From IMG/VR virus record IMGVR_UViG_3300027906_000048, positions 1 to 41,640 of that record: a DNA stretch of 41,640 nt. One strand, given 5' to 3'. The notes under the pieces were generated by a model, which ran no database searches, was not told the origin of the DNA, and saw only the letters and a program-made list of their open reading frames with translations. The translations under genes and the position numbers were made by a program. Of this stretch, positions 36,901 through 41,504 are shown in pieces. The DNA comes from a virus. Position 1 is the first letter of the stretch, and each line of letters begins with the position of its first letter.

Positions 36901-38317
36901 TAAAGGTAGCACCAGATAAATCTTCAACTAGATACCTACCACTAGTATTATAGACCCAAGAGTTGAAAAATACCTGTTCAAAGGTCTTTTCTACTTGTGG
37001 GTTACTAACATATCTTCCAAGGTTCTTAACATTGACCTTAGAAGTCTCAGAAAGTCCATATAAGTCTTGAAGAGGGTCAAAATCACTTAAAACACCCGTT
37101 ATTTTCATAGTAACAGGTTTTTCAAGATTATTATCCTCATAACCATACACTATAGTTGGTGTATAGATGTTTTTAGTGGATTTAATATCTTTTGATGTTG
37201 TAGTTACACCAATAAACTGGTTTACAGTCTTTTCAGTGTATTCTAGTCTCATAAAGTCAGTCTCTGTAGAGACACCAACCTCAATAGTACCAGTTTGTCC
37301 AAATCCAATGGTAGAATCAACAGTTATAACCGTTGCACCCAATCCAACACTACCAACTGCTTGAGTTCGCCCTGGAACAACAAAACTACCTTGAATTAGG
37401 TCTCTATCATCATATCCAATGAACACCGAAAGACGATAGAAGTCATCTCTGATCTGAACAACCTCAGAAATAGGTCCACTAGCAGCATTTACTAAAGGAT
37501 TACCTACTTCATTATCTTGAAACAGAGTTTGTCCAATAAGCTTGTTAGGATCACCAGTAACTACCTGTACAGCAAAAGATTCCCTTCTCAGATAGTTTGC
37601 ATAAGATGGTTTAATTAGATATTTCTCAAGATCATTGATTTTTGGTTCTAAACCAAATAATGCTTTAAATAGAATCTTGAAAGATTCGTTAGTACCCTTA
37701 GATTCGTATAAACTTCTTGCTTCCTTTACAAAATTATTGATATCTAGTTCTGGACTTAACTTTACACCTTCCAATCCAGGTGTATACTGCGCTTTTAACT
37801 TATCATAAAACTCTTGAAGGAATAATGAACTTAAATTCTGAATTTGGGATCCAGTATCGTGTTCTGCGGCAAGAGTTTCAGTCCAACTTAAATTTTTATA
37901 GTCATCAATTGAGTGATATGTAGTAATTCCACTAAAACCTCTTATACAACCAGTAAAAGTGTTTGTAGTAACTCCAGTATATGTTATAATCTCATTATCA
38001 ATCTTTAAAAGACCCCATTCTTGAGGAAATCCCTTAGTACTAGTAGAAACAGTGATTTCATCACTATCTGTAGTAATACTAGACGCTAATGATACATTAC
38101 CAGATATAACATCCTTGGTTAAATTGTCAATTTTAATATATTTGTCAATATTCTCTCCAATATCAACAGGGCCACCTTGATATTCTTGGGAAATATAGTA
38201 CTGTTTTAAAAACCCCTCGAAAAGTGGATTTTCCGCAATAGAGAATTCTGGTGCTTGATCACCAACGACTTGATATGTCTTAACTCTGGAGGATAAGGGG
38301 CTATGAGTTTCTATCAT
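21956..38317 (-). CDS. 7: Giant gp7-type baseplate wedge protein
   Basis: 5453 aa uninterrupted; T4 gp7 is 1032 aa. In T4, gp7 initiates wedge assembly. Residues ~145-330 match the C-terminal core of T4 gp7: LQEFYDKL, EARSLYESKGTNESFKILFK (T4 ARFFESRSYDFYSTKGIEASYKFLFK), LIGQTLF (T4 LVGQTIY). The rest is modular. It includes GxGY units, HG(L/F)xxGD beta units, a YHYH-like domain at ~1270-1385, and a mixed region at ~2490-3300. The YPR repeats occupy ~3490-4600 among GGxYxHxF motifs, and a C-terminal domain around 5030-5140 carries LLIFVNGVLQEPNKHY. The ATG at 38317 directly abuts AAAAAAGG, an unusually short SD spacing, but no better nearby start is seen. Its place between gp6 and gp8 supports the gp7 call. 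The added modules probably form outward-facing arms; that is inference. Confidence 0.88.
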   Translation of the reverse strand: MIETHSPLSSRVKTYQVVGDQAPEFSIAENPLFEGFLKQYYISQEYQGGPVDIGENIDKYIKIDNLTKDVISGNVSLASSITTDSDEITVSTSTKGFPQEWGLLKIDNEIITYTGVTTNTFTGCIRGFSGITTYHSIDDYKNLSWTETLAAEHDTGSQIQNLSSLFLQEFYDKLKAQYTPGLEGVKLSPELDINNFVKEARSLYESKGTNESFKILFKALFGLEPKINDLEKYLIKPSYANYLRRESFAVQVVTGDPNKLIGQTLFQDNEVGNPLVNAASGPISEVVQIRDDFYRLSVFIGYDDRDLIQGSFVVPGRTQAVGSVGLGATVITVDSTIGFGQTGTIEVGVSTETDFMRLEYTEKTVNQFIGVTTTSKDIKSTKNIYTPTIVYGYEDNNLEKPVTMKITGVLSDFDPLQDLYGLSETSKVNVKNLGRYVSNPQVEKTFEQVFFNSWVYNTSGRYLVEDLSGATFTLKGDIDKASLRVGDKIEMLVRNTETVAASPLTVTYINNVNNSISVSGAYTATAGIDYDIRRLQEKATSTIVPIVGGQSQILSDVSNTYVLDNKWSESGEKEGFVASNSIPSYPITSDKVHAVLENPTVSGGSWGGYDSLSNRYTIISFPQSVPFRTGEEIAYVPIGNTVAIGGLDANSYFVEVLSQDNKIKLYPSRSFIPSGISIKFAPPDVTTGTHDFIRVEQARKSIFPGRTLKRFILDQNLTKGKLQKTTSERTLDGNTGMLVNGVEITNYKSDRYIYYGPLKALDLVNAGTGYDVLNPPAISIENSSTGVNTAFGRLAIGGTVTDVLIDPVDFEIKKVVSVDIHGGNGGGAVAQAITELAYRQFTFNAKSFYNGGNIDHADPNSGRFIMDKPHYYKTGDRVLYSANNNNVVGIHTQAAAGIDTSLVEGQSYYVGIHSDTIFKLYTQKSDAIAGVNTIGFGSTAAYLNNGIHQLRDYDTKRRISRVSILDGGSGYTNKRLSIEPTGVSTFRDFIEFPNHGFKDGEVVHYGISTTVGATAITGLSTNSQYQIISLDEDKFRLCYSGIATTRTPDKTNYLNKEYVRFTSHGVGYQDFSYPPVTVDVNVITDSDTPVTLKSTPIVRGKVTEAILFDKGRDYGSNIINFEKAPAVDVNYGAFGQIGLTIVNGRIIDAFVQSKGSDYDGPPDLEVIGVGSATGAKLRAVMDGREISSIVVLSQGVGYAATTTNVSIKPPGDSATFSTRVRPLVANKYKTSGTLNGDYLTPVDGGLAIESVAYGATVKDAFNDDGTGHSPIIGWAYDGNPIYGPYGLTNIDDIQSSSTRMISSYKLDSTRILNRPSLSEYEAGFFVEDYYYDSSGDLDEHNGRFCKTPEFEEGVYAYFATVDNTDVPVFPYYIGDTYRGFPLRVNTVSGEKIKQLNYSFEESKLVRNTLPYNLFGDGVAYDFVYQPYKQIPNVAIPDKIGIGGVERLQISSSGIGYTFGAQLNFDESGTGGSGVAAKVNLLKGKTVNKIDTTFKLYENIVFEWKDQSVIGHFDPSHGLEVKDYVQVAGLSTSIDKLVDSHVISTVNVSTKLLENDVVGLVTDIRVQYIPVSVAAGATIGFSTQTPLSVSTGSTVGIATTVQIGQETAHILNVYNDDSVLRIRRSTGVTTTGVVGLGVSYFADEIEIPIVTNKFISEQTKKIYFNPTEAVGFGTTTGQTITRDFEYLGVTATRSIKTQNIHLENHGLKTNDALSLTVPSGGATLGLKTDSVGTTFNIPDPCYAVRKTENTIGIKTTKTSNEVYFVTGGTDAYDYLFTHTPDTQVTGSVQKITTTIQTAENHELETDDEINLIVKPGLATGIGTTTFATVKIIDNYLILNPLNIDQTGINTTTNRISVYKHNLITGDKILYYGSNLPDGIVQREYYVVVIDENTIQLTNTFKEASGTPNVVNITSQGGSGQTINPINPQLRPFRNNDLVFDMSDPTLSGNDLKFYYDNNYFNEFVGSGTSLGFEIVGVHTTATVGVASTNPNSDGHPTIKIRHSETAPKIIYYSLFSSGISTADKTVFNGSQIKYVDSSYTSTYPITSIGNTTFNINLEEKPESLNYTAANCDIIEYTTRSTNATGGIASTRILSPGLNYSRLPGISSIGDRGENATLIAESDAINKLQSLTVPEDVYGYPSDNTLRPDAFVPRVVNIDSFSTIDAVNVIYGGKFYITAPALVLYDKATGDVVETGLITCELSDSAVTEATVSVPPIGLSNNDYGVAPVRNSNGISIINVQAAAGILTCTITTPVLGYVTEPIAIGDKLMVEGVAYDAGSGTGYNSQDYKFIPFEVTDYNDATNPREVTFDLNGISTNPGTGATVSFGFGQLTQAAFIAQFEVVKGASKFIENEPFKRNNNPIADVALDFIDSNAAKIIVSGAEPLEINDILTGKLSGSSCRVIGIKEFDGSFNIASSVKTLVGWRDNVGLINDTNQVLPDNDYYQNLSYAIESPKTYEDLVTYVNDIVHPSGLKNFANTEVMASGKPGETNIPAEDAGGLVLDFIGDPLRVDSIYPFDLARDFESQGNISKFVELRATRLSDFILNRTNRVLNIDDISPKFVSNESNDLSDYRVVATYPGGRYFQRWLTQSVHQAEDPAKNHYQFNEFISVTVDEDTFLLQKQEMQNWNQVAGLSTGYATFDTRYNAGTDITELLFRPNEPFDTDYEVKSFQTNFSDSVGSGSSAFGHIRLEGGVATAGAGSTITGSVTTNIFGISTSSSQAAIVQLLAIDNPGTNLEKQVDYLEYAIMHDGVDTYLTELAAFNSKQNLSGLSAPQFIGTVTSKIEGGLVKFDFENGRSNNVTVKYKSIIVDPSTLGDSNYRFKIPFTPDGTERSARLETSSQSRAGITTIVGITSLTDLTVKSTVHVSYGATQSLHQIYMLSDPEKSQTFISETPLASVGSTTGIGTFGSTYRSDGTYGLEFHPSVAGIVSVTAYNEVLYKVLDPNGTRDGIGDINYGSVYENVAQTIYLGINNRNIKSFDLNYLGIPIYARETNIADANQINRASGMFNQKHFFSNYEQLTYTPDSNLIGIGGSALIYRTGAGVTGYLPSTVYAIKDNNQQYRIALTENDAKVGAAVTFLDGTGTGNKHRFSMRKRDEKSMISISGLVQKPISYTSIEYDLNVPVVGYVTAFVLSGISSVQSGDLLKIEDEYSIVRTVGFGTTTIGPVVGIGTWTLVEVERGAVGTAATSHAAGETARLFRGSFQILDSQVHFTKAPLGGDLGITNAANLPYARATFGGRAFLRKDYSKNQIFDDISEQFDGLETTYPLTSIGVAVTGIGSTGGNGVLFINNIFQAPYSENNTNSNFKILDNPSAGIASVQFTGISSIGYETPIIDVTDINENQLPRGGIIISVASTPGRGYAPFRGANVRPVRDAYGVITDLVGFPTEGTRVAIETAYYDNESGIMEVSTVGPHNLELSESVYLNGLQMECIGYKHIYRSSVTDALVLGGNYTHKHVGVTTDAIFTGGDYPHKFVSALTNGVNVQSGAESGNQKTPNNAAYNAGTGVLTLEFASAHGMSTNDTITLDAGAVTLTCERDNYQTPHSYPRSSDPISGVTTAITKTSNTAFTLNVGISTRVVHAPTSLAYDALKGEMKVAVSTAGFTTASSHAITTCTYDPTLGQIDFTITGHGFQNGEFIQIPENALIFTCAKDSHGTQHTYPRNSVSGKDRIANRWLTIDQVGVNTFRVNVGKANDATAGVHTYVGANSPLRKAVSTIGIQTNSFSMSCERDNYATTHTYPRAGYSHKFVNAAAGAVTPNVGTALTPTDASYNETTGDLTLTFPSHALVAGTNTVQIAQDSLVFTCDLDGHNSQHSYPRTTDPFYGTNIAVASTTATTATMFVGKSGTGDPVNNRQIGIASIGVGELYFHVGVSTISYVSLSDAAYNSLTGDLTLSIGSTGVARVLAQKGLIGIATGAITMSCDKDGYATNHAYPRVTDPYHNKIVAFGKTTSDTITVNVGKSGLGYGSTIGITSFVYDYTSGIATVIADGNHNFTDPNLIGITTGGLTFTCNQDGYATNHTYPRASDPVNDKFLEVRNVTNDTFDVFVGITTNVGWTPTNAVYDPVAGIMTMTIPNHNIMAGNTIKIKGSSLDFKCAMDGTSQTKSYPRPSDPYYDTAISVASTTATGIAITVGTSPTVNYSVTTATYTPTTGFLDLNIGQHGLAEQTAIKLATGSLIFRCANDSYISSHAYPRNTIDTQTVNGAVYDANAGIMTVTVVPGGRLIHDGDWIRFDNDSISFKCDMDGGTSTKTYPRSSDPVSGKWLPITGITTTSFSVEVGKSPIAPYSISSAIYDPTAGIVTATIGDHSFMTGQSIQISPESMSFRCGFDTYQSVHNYPRSSDPGFTTAVSIASTSANSISFQVLASQPSTNISTHHFVPHEGLTAEAGTQYDGTVGIMTVRSANHGLSNGDWVLFDTGAVSFTCAKDDYSTVHAYPRTTDPYSGKWIQVSNVTTNTFRTNGMSSPDTSDHIFASGVTGAIKRSQIHGGGAYGHTFQAAGVGSMDQKRDRAFDQPIGIHSVGSTSVTATDAVYDPSAGIMTVTVAGHGFMNNDRVKFDDNSISLKCARDSYRIAHTYPRSSDPISGKWVSIASTTVNTFAVDVGASGPAHQFAHTFDSATTGGIKKQTGYITLQVGVSTDTSVHNYDIGAGHEATNAVVSGGNYAHTFQSATTGAVQYGGAYDHQFVSAASSTLYIDSWSGAALTPTNATYNPATGILQFTAANHGLVKPENFKLAGIGVTCQYGAKTYPSGVQGYYYTVRSVGTTTSFTTFVGVSTLVHPYTGGGTVRVGLTTNIYPDYDQQLDVTGIVSARTFSVNAGISTIPHSYHSGGTASIYYCELTYGSGYTTDLGTITAIGVTDPGNSPYGIGATVTAIVGAGGSLVFNLVNGGTGYSKNTVINVPQPSGDLLSIEGNYREGLGNTTTTGVGASITVDIIGISTNYVGYSTGPEFLLNEVAEWNLAKPGYGFKKGDKFGVTGLSTDPDAGDLFIPFEIEVTDIFNDDISAWQFGNLDYIDNIRPFQDGDRKRYPLYYQNQLISFEIDNNDPDSREIDLGPVLLIFVNGVLQEPNKHYTFNGGTSVNFETAPTINDDVFIFFYRGTVGDDSIFFDVNEIIKEGDSVELFKSSDIELNQVPKNNTNFAQQGARIVTRIATASVVETPFYQGSGVNNDNYKPMRWNKQKVDRVFAGGIVSKARDSQEAQIYPIANVIKSYTDTDTALFVDHNLNFRDVDGLLDDDFGIFVYGVGIGTTAQAGVNWEYWNDIDPLVTDVQGYTGLITGITTSAGIGTDLGLVFQLDTNNLVNEENSSFVTGFTTGYPFRVYGSGISPAAGVITSVDAHDSDPIGISTFELDNIYYAHSVSWDGSARTGVITCNIHSGTNITGLVGVGSTAHPAARFSWGRFSSAIRDVFDPLSLTAKGLDYDPDLDKWPIAQRRNIGLRNTGALGKTL
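24520..27860 (-). repeat. Twelve YPR-type protein repeats in the gp7-type gene
   Basis: Each unit encodes about 60-140 residues. Typically there is a strand-rich lead (AxYDPxxGIMTVTxxxH), then HGFxxGDxIxF and SxSFxCxxDxxxxxHxYPRxSD, then an alternating-strand tail (TxxTFxVxVGxS). YPR codons fall near 27669, 27331, 27090, 26857, 26510, 26242, 25986, 25733, 25550, 25292, 25000 and 24575. A degenerate TYPSG copy lies near 24061. The unit at 27090 is cut short and unit lengths vary from about 183 to 425 bp, so these are diverged protein repeats, not a clean DNA array. Confidence 0.9.
34170..34515 (-). other. YHYH-like domain within the gp7-type gene
   Basis: The encoded residues ~1270-1385 read IIGWAYDGNPIYGPYGLTN, later LDEHNGRFCKTPEFEEGVYA, YFATVDNTDVPVFPYYIGDT and YRGFP. 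This order (YDGxPIYGPYG, LDxxNGRxxxTPE, GxYxYxxT, FPYxIG, RG) is the signature of YHYH-domain proteins. The naming YHYH tetrad is replaced by YAYF. Confidence 0.7.
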
Positions 38318-38323
38318 CCTTTT

Positions 38324-40243
38324 TTATGACCGAGTGAAGGTTCCGTTAGAGTAACTAGAGGTAACTTTATATCCGATTCCAGATATTTGTTGTCCAGAAG
38401 AAATAGTGTCTCTCACGATATTTATCGTACTATTAGACATGTCTAATTGTAGGAATAAATCCTTCAATCCAATAATATCATTTGATTCTGGATATGCTTG
38501 AACTTCTATTATGCCAGATGCACGAGAAGTTCCTGTAATATTGATAGTATTGATCATAATTTCACCTTTTACATAATCAACAGTTCCTGCAGAAGGTAAA
38601 ACAACTGGTGGATCTTCATCTGACTGTTCACTTAACTGAATTACAGCAATATCACCTGTTTTTAGGTCGTCATGAGGTAAATCTGTAAGATAAACAGTAG
38701 TGCTAGACCCAGAAATGGTAAATCCAGTACTTTTTATGTTTTTACCCTTTGGATTTACATGAAATGCGTTACCAAAGCACAATTCATACTGAGTTGAGGC
38801 ATTAAAAACTGGTTTTAAGTCTCTTCGTATGGTTAATCGTGTAATATTTGATGTAATTGCATTATTTGTGTCATCAACGATTTTTTGAGACTCAGAGTAT
38901 TTAAATCTACCACCAAATGCATTCAAATTAGTAGATTGACCATAATTTGTTAAAGCTGCAACGACTTGAGACTTTAATCCATCAATATCACTATAAACGG
39001 TTGAATCATAGTAGACAGAACTGTCAAGTTCGATGTAAAGAACCTTAAGATCAACAATTCTTTGGTTAATTCCAGCAATAGAATAACTTTTTAATCTATC
39101 TAAAATCTGTACCTTAGTAAAGTCAGACAAATAGGTAGAATTTCGAGGTTTTACACTTAATATAACAGTACCAAACTCAGGTGGATCTAATTCTTCACCA
39201 CCAATAACAGAAACAGACTCTGCATCAGGGAAAACACTCTGTATAATACCTTCGTAATCCTTTGCTGTAACCGCCCTGTACTGTGAGGAGTAAACTCTAG
39301 GTGCAATATACCTAATTGAGTCTATAGACTCTATATCGCCTCCTCCCTTAGCAGTCTGGACGGTGTTTATAGTTGGAGTTATAGAAGAAGAAAGAGGATT
39401 TCCAGCATCATCTACTGCATCTGCACTAAATGAGAAGAATTTTCCATCATTTCCATCTTTCCCATCAGTGATAATGTAAGTAACTTCAATAGTATCTCCA
39501 TGACTCAACTTTTTACCAAATAATCCATCACCAAACATCAATTCATACTTCTCATCCTTGATTTCTTGAATAAGATAGATGTTTGACTTCTCATTAATAT
39601 TTGTAATATTGTCAATTCTCGAATATTCTAGTCCAGAACTAGATCCAGACTTCCTTACAAACACTCTAATTGATGCAGTATCAATAAATGGGTTATCTAA
39701 AACGAATCTTTGGTCTAAACTAGCATTTACAGTGAAATATTTTCTTAAAAGTGTACCTTGGTATATGGTAATATCTCTAAATTGAGCAGTTCTTGGTGGA
39801 TTTACTAAAATACCGCTTCCTTCGTCTATTGGACTGCTAACAGTAATGTCTTCTGGGATAGAAAATGTAAAAGAAGTGTTGTTTTTTGCTCCAACTGCAA
39901 CTAATCCTTTCCTTAATTTAACAGTATTACTATTTCCGTTGAATTTAAAGTCAAAATTTATGATTGCTGATGCAGATTTACGAGATCTTGGTACATATCC
40001 TATATTTCTTGCTAATGAAACTACATTTTCTCTTAAAGTTGCTGAATCCAAGAAGGATTCGTTGACAACCATGTTGCTATTGAACGCTGTAATGTAGGTA
40101 TTGTATGCCAATATATCGATTAATATCGACATATTTGAACCTTCAAAGTCAAAATCAGTAAAATCTGAGTTTGCTCTTAAATAAGAACGAATTTGACCTT
40201 TAATTTGGTCAAAATCAAGGTTAGTAAACTTGGTTACGGGCAT
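38324..40243 (-). CDS. 6: Baseplate wedge subunit gp6
   Basis: 639 aa, close to T4 gp6 (660 aa). gp6 dimers form the inner iris of the baseplate and link neighbouring wedges. The N-terminus (FTNLDFDQIKGQIRSYLRAN, FDFEGSNMSILIDILAYNTY, FNSNMVVNESFLDSATLREN, SLARNIGYVPRSRKSA) is strongly gp6/baseplate-J-like. The middle contains YELMFGDGLFGKKLSHGDTIEVTYI and AVTAKDYEGIIQSVFPDAESV, both typical of the family. The last ~150 residues carry a beta-rich end (STTVYLTDLPHDD, GTVDYVKGEIMINTINI). It starts 5 nt after gp25, with AGG near the start, and ends 6 nt before gp7. No insertion is seen, so it is an ordinary core component beside the greatly enlarged gp7. Confidence 0.93.
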   Translation of the reverse strand: MPVTKFTNLDFDQIKGQIRSYLRANSDFTDFDFEGSNMSILIDILAYNTYITAFNSNMVVNESFLDSATLRENVVSLARNIGYVPRSRKSASAIINFDFKFNGNSNTVKLRKGLVAVGAKNNTSFTFSIPEDITVSSPIDEGSGILVNPPRTAQFRDITIYQGTLLRKYFTVNASLDQRFVLDNPFIDTASIRVFVRKSGSSSGLEYSRIDNITNINEKSNIYLIQEIKDEKYELMFGDGLFGKKLSHGDTIEVTYIITDGKDGNDGKFFSFSADAVDDAGNPLSSSITPTINTVQTAKGGGDIESIDSIRYIAPRVYSSQYRAVTAKDYEGIIQSVFPDAESVSVIGGEELDPPEFGTVILSVKPRNSTYLSDFTKVQILDRLKSYSIAGINQRIVDLKVLYIELDSSVYYDSTVYSDIDGLKSQVVAALTNYGQSTNLNAFGGRFKYSESQKIVDDTNNAITSNITRLTIRRDLKPVFNASTQYELCFGNAFHVNPKGKNIKSTGFTISGSSTTVYLTDLPHDDLKTGDIAVIQLSEQSDEDPPVVLPSAGTVDYVKGEIMINTINITGTSRASGIIEVQAYPESNDIIGLKDLFLQLDMSNSTINIVRDTISSGQQISGIGYKVTSSYSNGTFTRS

Positions 40244-40248
40244 TTCTT

Positions 40249-40641
40249 TTACCTAGTCGCCTCTAAAAGGAAATTAAATGATTGTAAGGAGTAACTTTGA
40301 CCTACAATTTCATATTGAACAGTTAGTTCAAACTCATTATCATCAGGTTTTGGGTCTGCAGTTACAATTATACCGTCAATTCGTGGTTCATATGTTGCTA
40401 AAAGACTTTTTACTTCCCTTGCAATGACACCACCAGTAGCTACATCGCAAAATCCAAATAAAAGATCACTAACATCTGACCCTAGATCATTATAAAATCG
40501 CTCTTTAGTCTTAGTTTGCACCAGATTTCTTACGGAGCGCATTATAGCCCTCTCGTTTTTCAAGACATTTAAGTCTCCAGTTACAGGATTTGGTTGAAAA
40601 TCGAGGGTAATGTCCTTATATCCTCTGGATTTTTTCGCCAT
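40249..40641 (-). CDS. 25: Baseplate wedge protein gp25, lysozyme-fold GPW family
   Basis: 130 aa against 132 in T4. gp25 binds gp6 and helps nucleate sheath assembly at the baseplate centre. The family signature is clear: LKNERAIMRSVRNLVQTKTK, ERFYNDLGSDVSDLLFGFCD and the C-terminal EFELTVQYEIVGQ. The start ATG at 40641 lies inside a short hairpin and lacks a clear SD. A TATAAATA late promoter octamer lies 28-35 nt upstream. It begins the wedge transcript gp25-gp6-gp7. Confidence 0.93.
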   Translation of the reverse strand: MAKKSRGYKDITLDFQPNPVTGDLNVLKNERAIMRSVRNLVQTKTKERFYNDLGSDVSDLLFGFCDVATGGVIAREVKSLLATYEPRIDGIIVTADPKPDDNEFELTVQYEIVGQSYSLQSFNFLLEATR

Positions 40642-40648
40642 TGGCGAA
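40634..40648 (-). other. Short hairpin over the gp25 start codon
   Basis: On the minus strand TTCGCC-AAT-GGCGAA forms a 6-bp stem with a 3-nt loop, and the gp25 ATG spans the loop and the stem base. It is not followed by a U tract on the transcript strand, so it is not a terminator. It could hinder ribosome access to gp25, or it may be chance. Confidence 0.35.
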
Positions 40649-40668
40649 TTTATAATACATAACAGGGT

Positions 40669-40676
40669 TATTTATA
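40669..40676 (-). promoter_or_regulatory. Late promoter core TATAAATA upstream of gp25
   Basis: The minus strand reads exactly TATAAATA in the ~45-nt gap between the DUF1257 stop and the gp25 start, 28 nt before the ATG. Sequence, location in the largest true intergenic gap and distance all fit a T4-type late promoter for the baseplate wedge operon. Confidence 0.72.
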
Positions 40677-40686
40677 CCGTGTTTTC

Positions 40687-41064
40687 TCAATTCCAACGGG
40701 TGACTGTTAATTCTATACTATTATCATCCATCTCCCACTCCTCTGCAACCTGCCAACCTTCTTCTTTTACCTTATTATGGATAGTCATTCTTGCATATTG
40801 TTGTCTAACTTTCTCAATAAATCTTTCTGGAGGAAATGGTTGACTCCAAGTTTCTAAATCAGCAACTAACTCATATTCCTGTCCATTCCAACGAAATCCA
40901 ATTTCATTGTTAATAGAAATATCCACCTGCCATTTTTTATGATCATGGTCAAGTGGATTTTCTAACTCTACATTTTCCACTACATTATATTGTAGTAGTT
41001 CTAATGCTTCAAGTAAAGCAGGTTTTTTTGTAATCTGAGTCTTTATCGTACTGAAGTGTGACAT
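40687..41064 (-). CDS. ycf35-like: DUF1257 / Ycf35-like protein
   Basis: 125 aa from the preferred start. It resembles cyanobacterial and algal-plastid Ycf35 (DUF1257): MSHFSTIKTQI at the start, then an EALELLQY helix, INNEIGFRWNGQEYELVADL, QQYARMTIHNKVKEEGWQVA and the final SIELTVTRWN. I start it at the ATG at 41064. This ATG shares a base with the upstream stop (TAATG), has AGAAGG 6 nt upstream and gives the family's usual MSHF start; the TTG at 41070 would add two residues with no SD space. DUF2997 directly upstream is a common partner. The biochemical function is unknown to me. Confidence 0.85.
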   Translation of the reverse strand: MSHFSTIKTQITKKPALLEALELLQYNVVENVELENPLDHDHKKWQVDISINNEIGFRWNGQEYELVADLETWSQPFPPERFIEKVRQQYARMTIHNKVKEEGWQVAEEWEMDDNSIELTVTRWN

Positions 41065-41282
41065 TAGCAACCTTCTGAATCATGCGTAAATTCTTCAACA
41101 TATCCTTGGAAATCTAATTCCTGATAAAAAGAAGGAAGATACTCCCTATTCATTACATTACCAAGTTCCTCTTCTACTCCTTCAGTTGCCTTTAAACATT
41201 GCTTACCAGTTGCACCGATAACCTCTTCGGTTACCATACCATCTTGTCTAATAGTGTACTTAACCGTTTCCTGTTTGGACAT
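41064..41282 (-). CDS. DUF2997-like protein
   Basis: 72 aa. The N-terminal KYTIRQDGMVTEEVIGATGK and CLKATEGVEEELGNV match the DUF2997 pattern (strand, DGxVxExVxGxxGxxC, then a helix with the ExxLG motif). The C-terminal LPSFYQELDFQGYVEEF is less typical. It is followed by DUF1257 with a TAATG overlap, reproducing an arrangement known from cyanobacteria. No SD is evident at its own start. It is a small cytosolic protein, probably a partner of the DUF1257 product; the process served is not known. Confidence 0.78.
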   Translation of the reverse strand: MSKQETVKYTIRQDGMVTEEVIGATGKQCLKATEGVEEELGNVMNREYLPSFYQELDFQGYVEEFTHDSEGC

Positions 41283-41303
41283 AACTAAAAAAGCGAGTGT
41301 GTG

Positions 41304-41504
41304 TTATTTAGTCTCTTCGATTGCCTCTTTAATAACAGTCTTCAACTGTCTTAACTTTTTCTTACCTAATCCTGCCCTTGTATCGATTTTTACCTTTAAC
41401 CAGTATACAAACGCAAGTACTAGTATAAACTGAATCCCTTCACCCCATGAAAGATTCCATGCTTCATTGAGATCGAGACTCGCCGCCGCTAGGAGGTTAA
41501 TCAT
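41304..41504 (-). CDS. Small single-helix membrane protein
   Basis: 66 aa, unrecognised. A short N-terminal part (MINLLAAASLDLNEAWNLSW) is followed by a hydrophobic segment (about residues 25-42, IQFILVLAFVYWLKVKI). The tail is strongly basic, then mixed (GLGKKKLRQLKTVIKEAIEE), and is likely a cytoplasmic helix. The ATG overlaps the stop of the preceding basic protein (ATGA). Topology and size resemble phage accessory membrane proteins such as a spanin partner or antiholin, but nothing specific identifies it. Confidence 0.7.
   Translation of the reverse strand: MINLLAAASLDLNEAWNLSWGEGIQFILVLAFVYWLKVKIDTRAGLGKKKLRQLKTVIKEAIEETK

Noticed and set aside
41305-41312. Late-promoter-like ACTAAATA upstream of DUF2997
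   Set aside because: Only six of eight positions match the T4 core, so I do not count it with the four better octamers.
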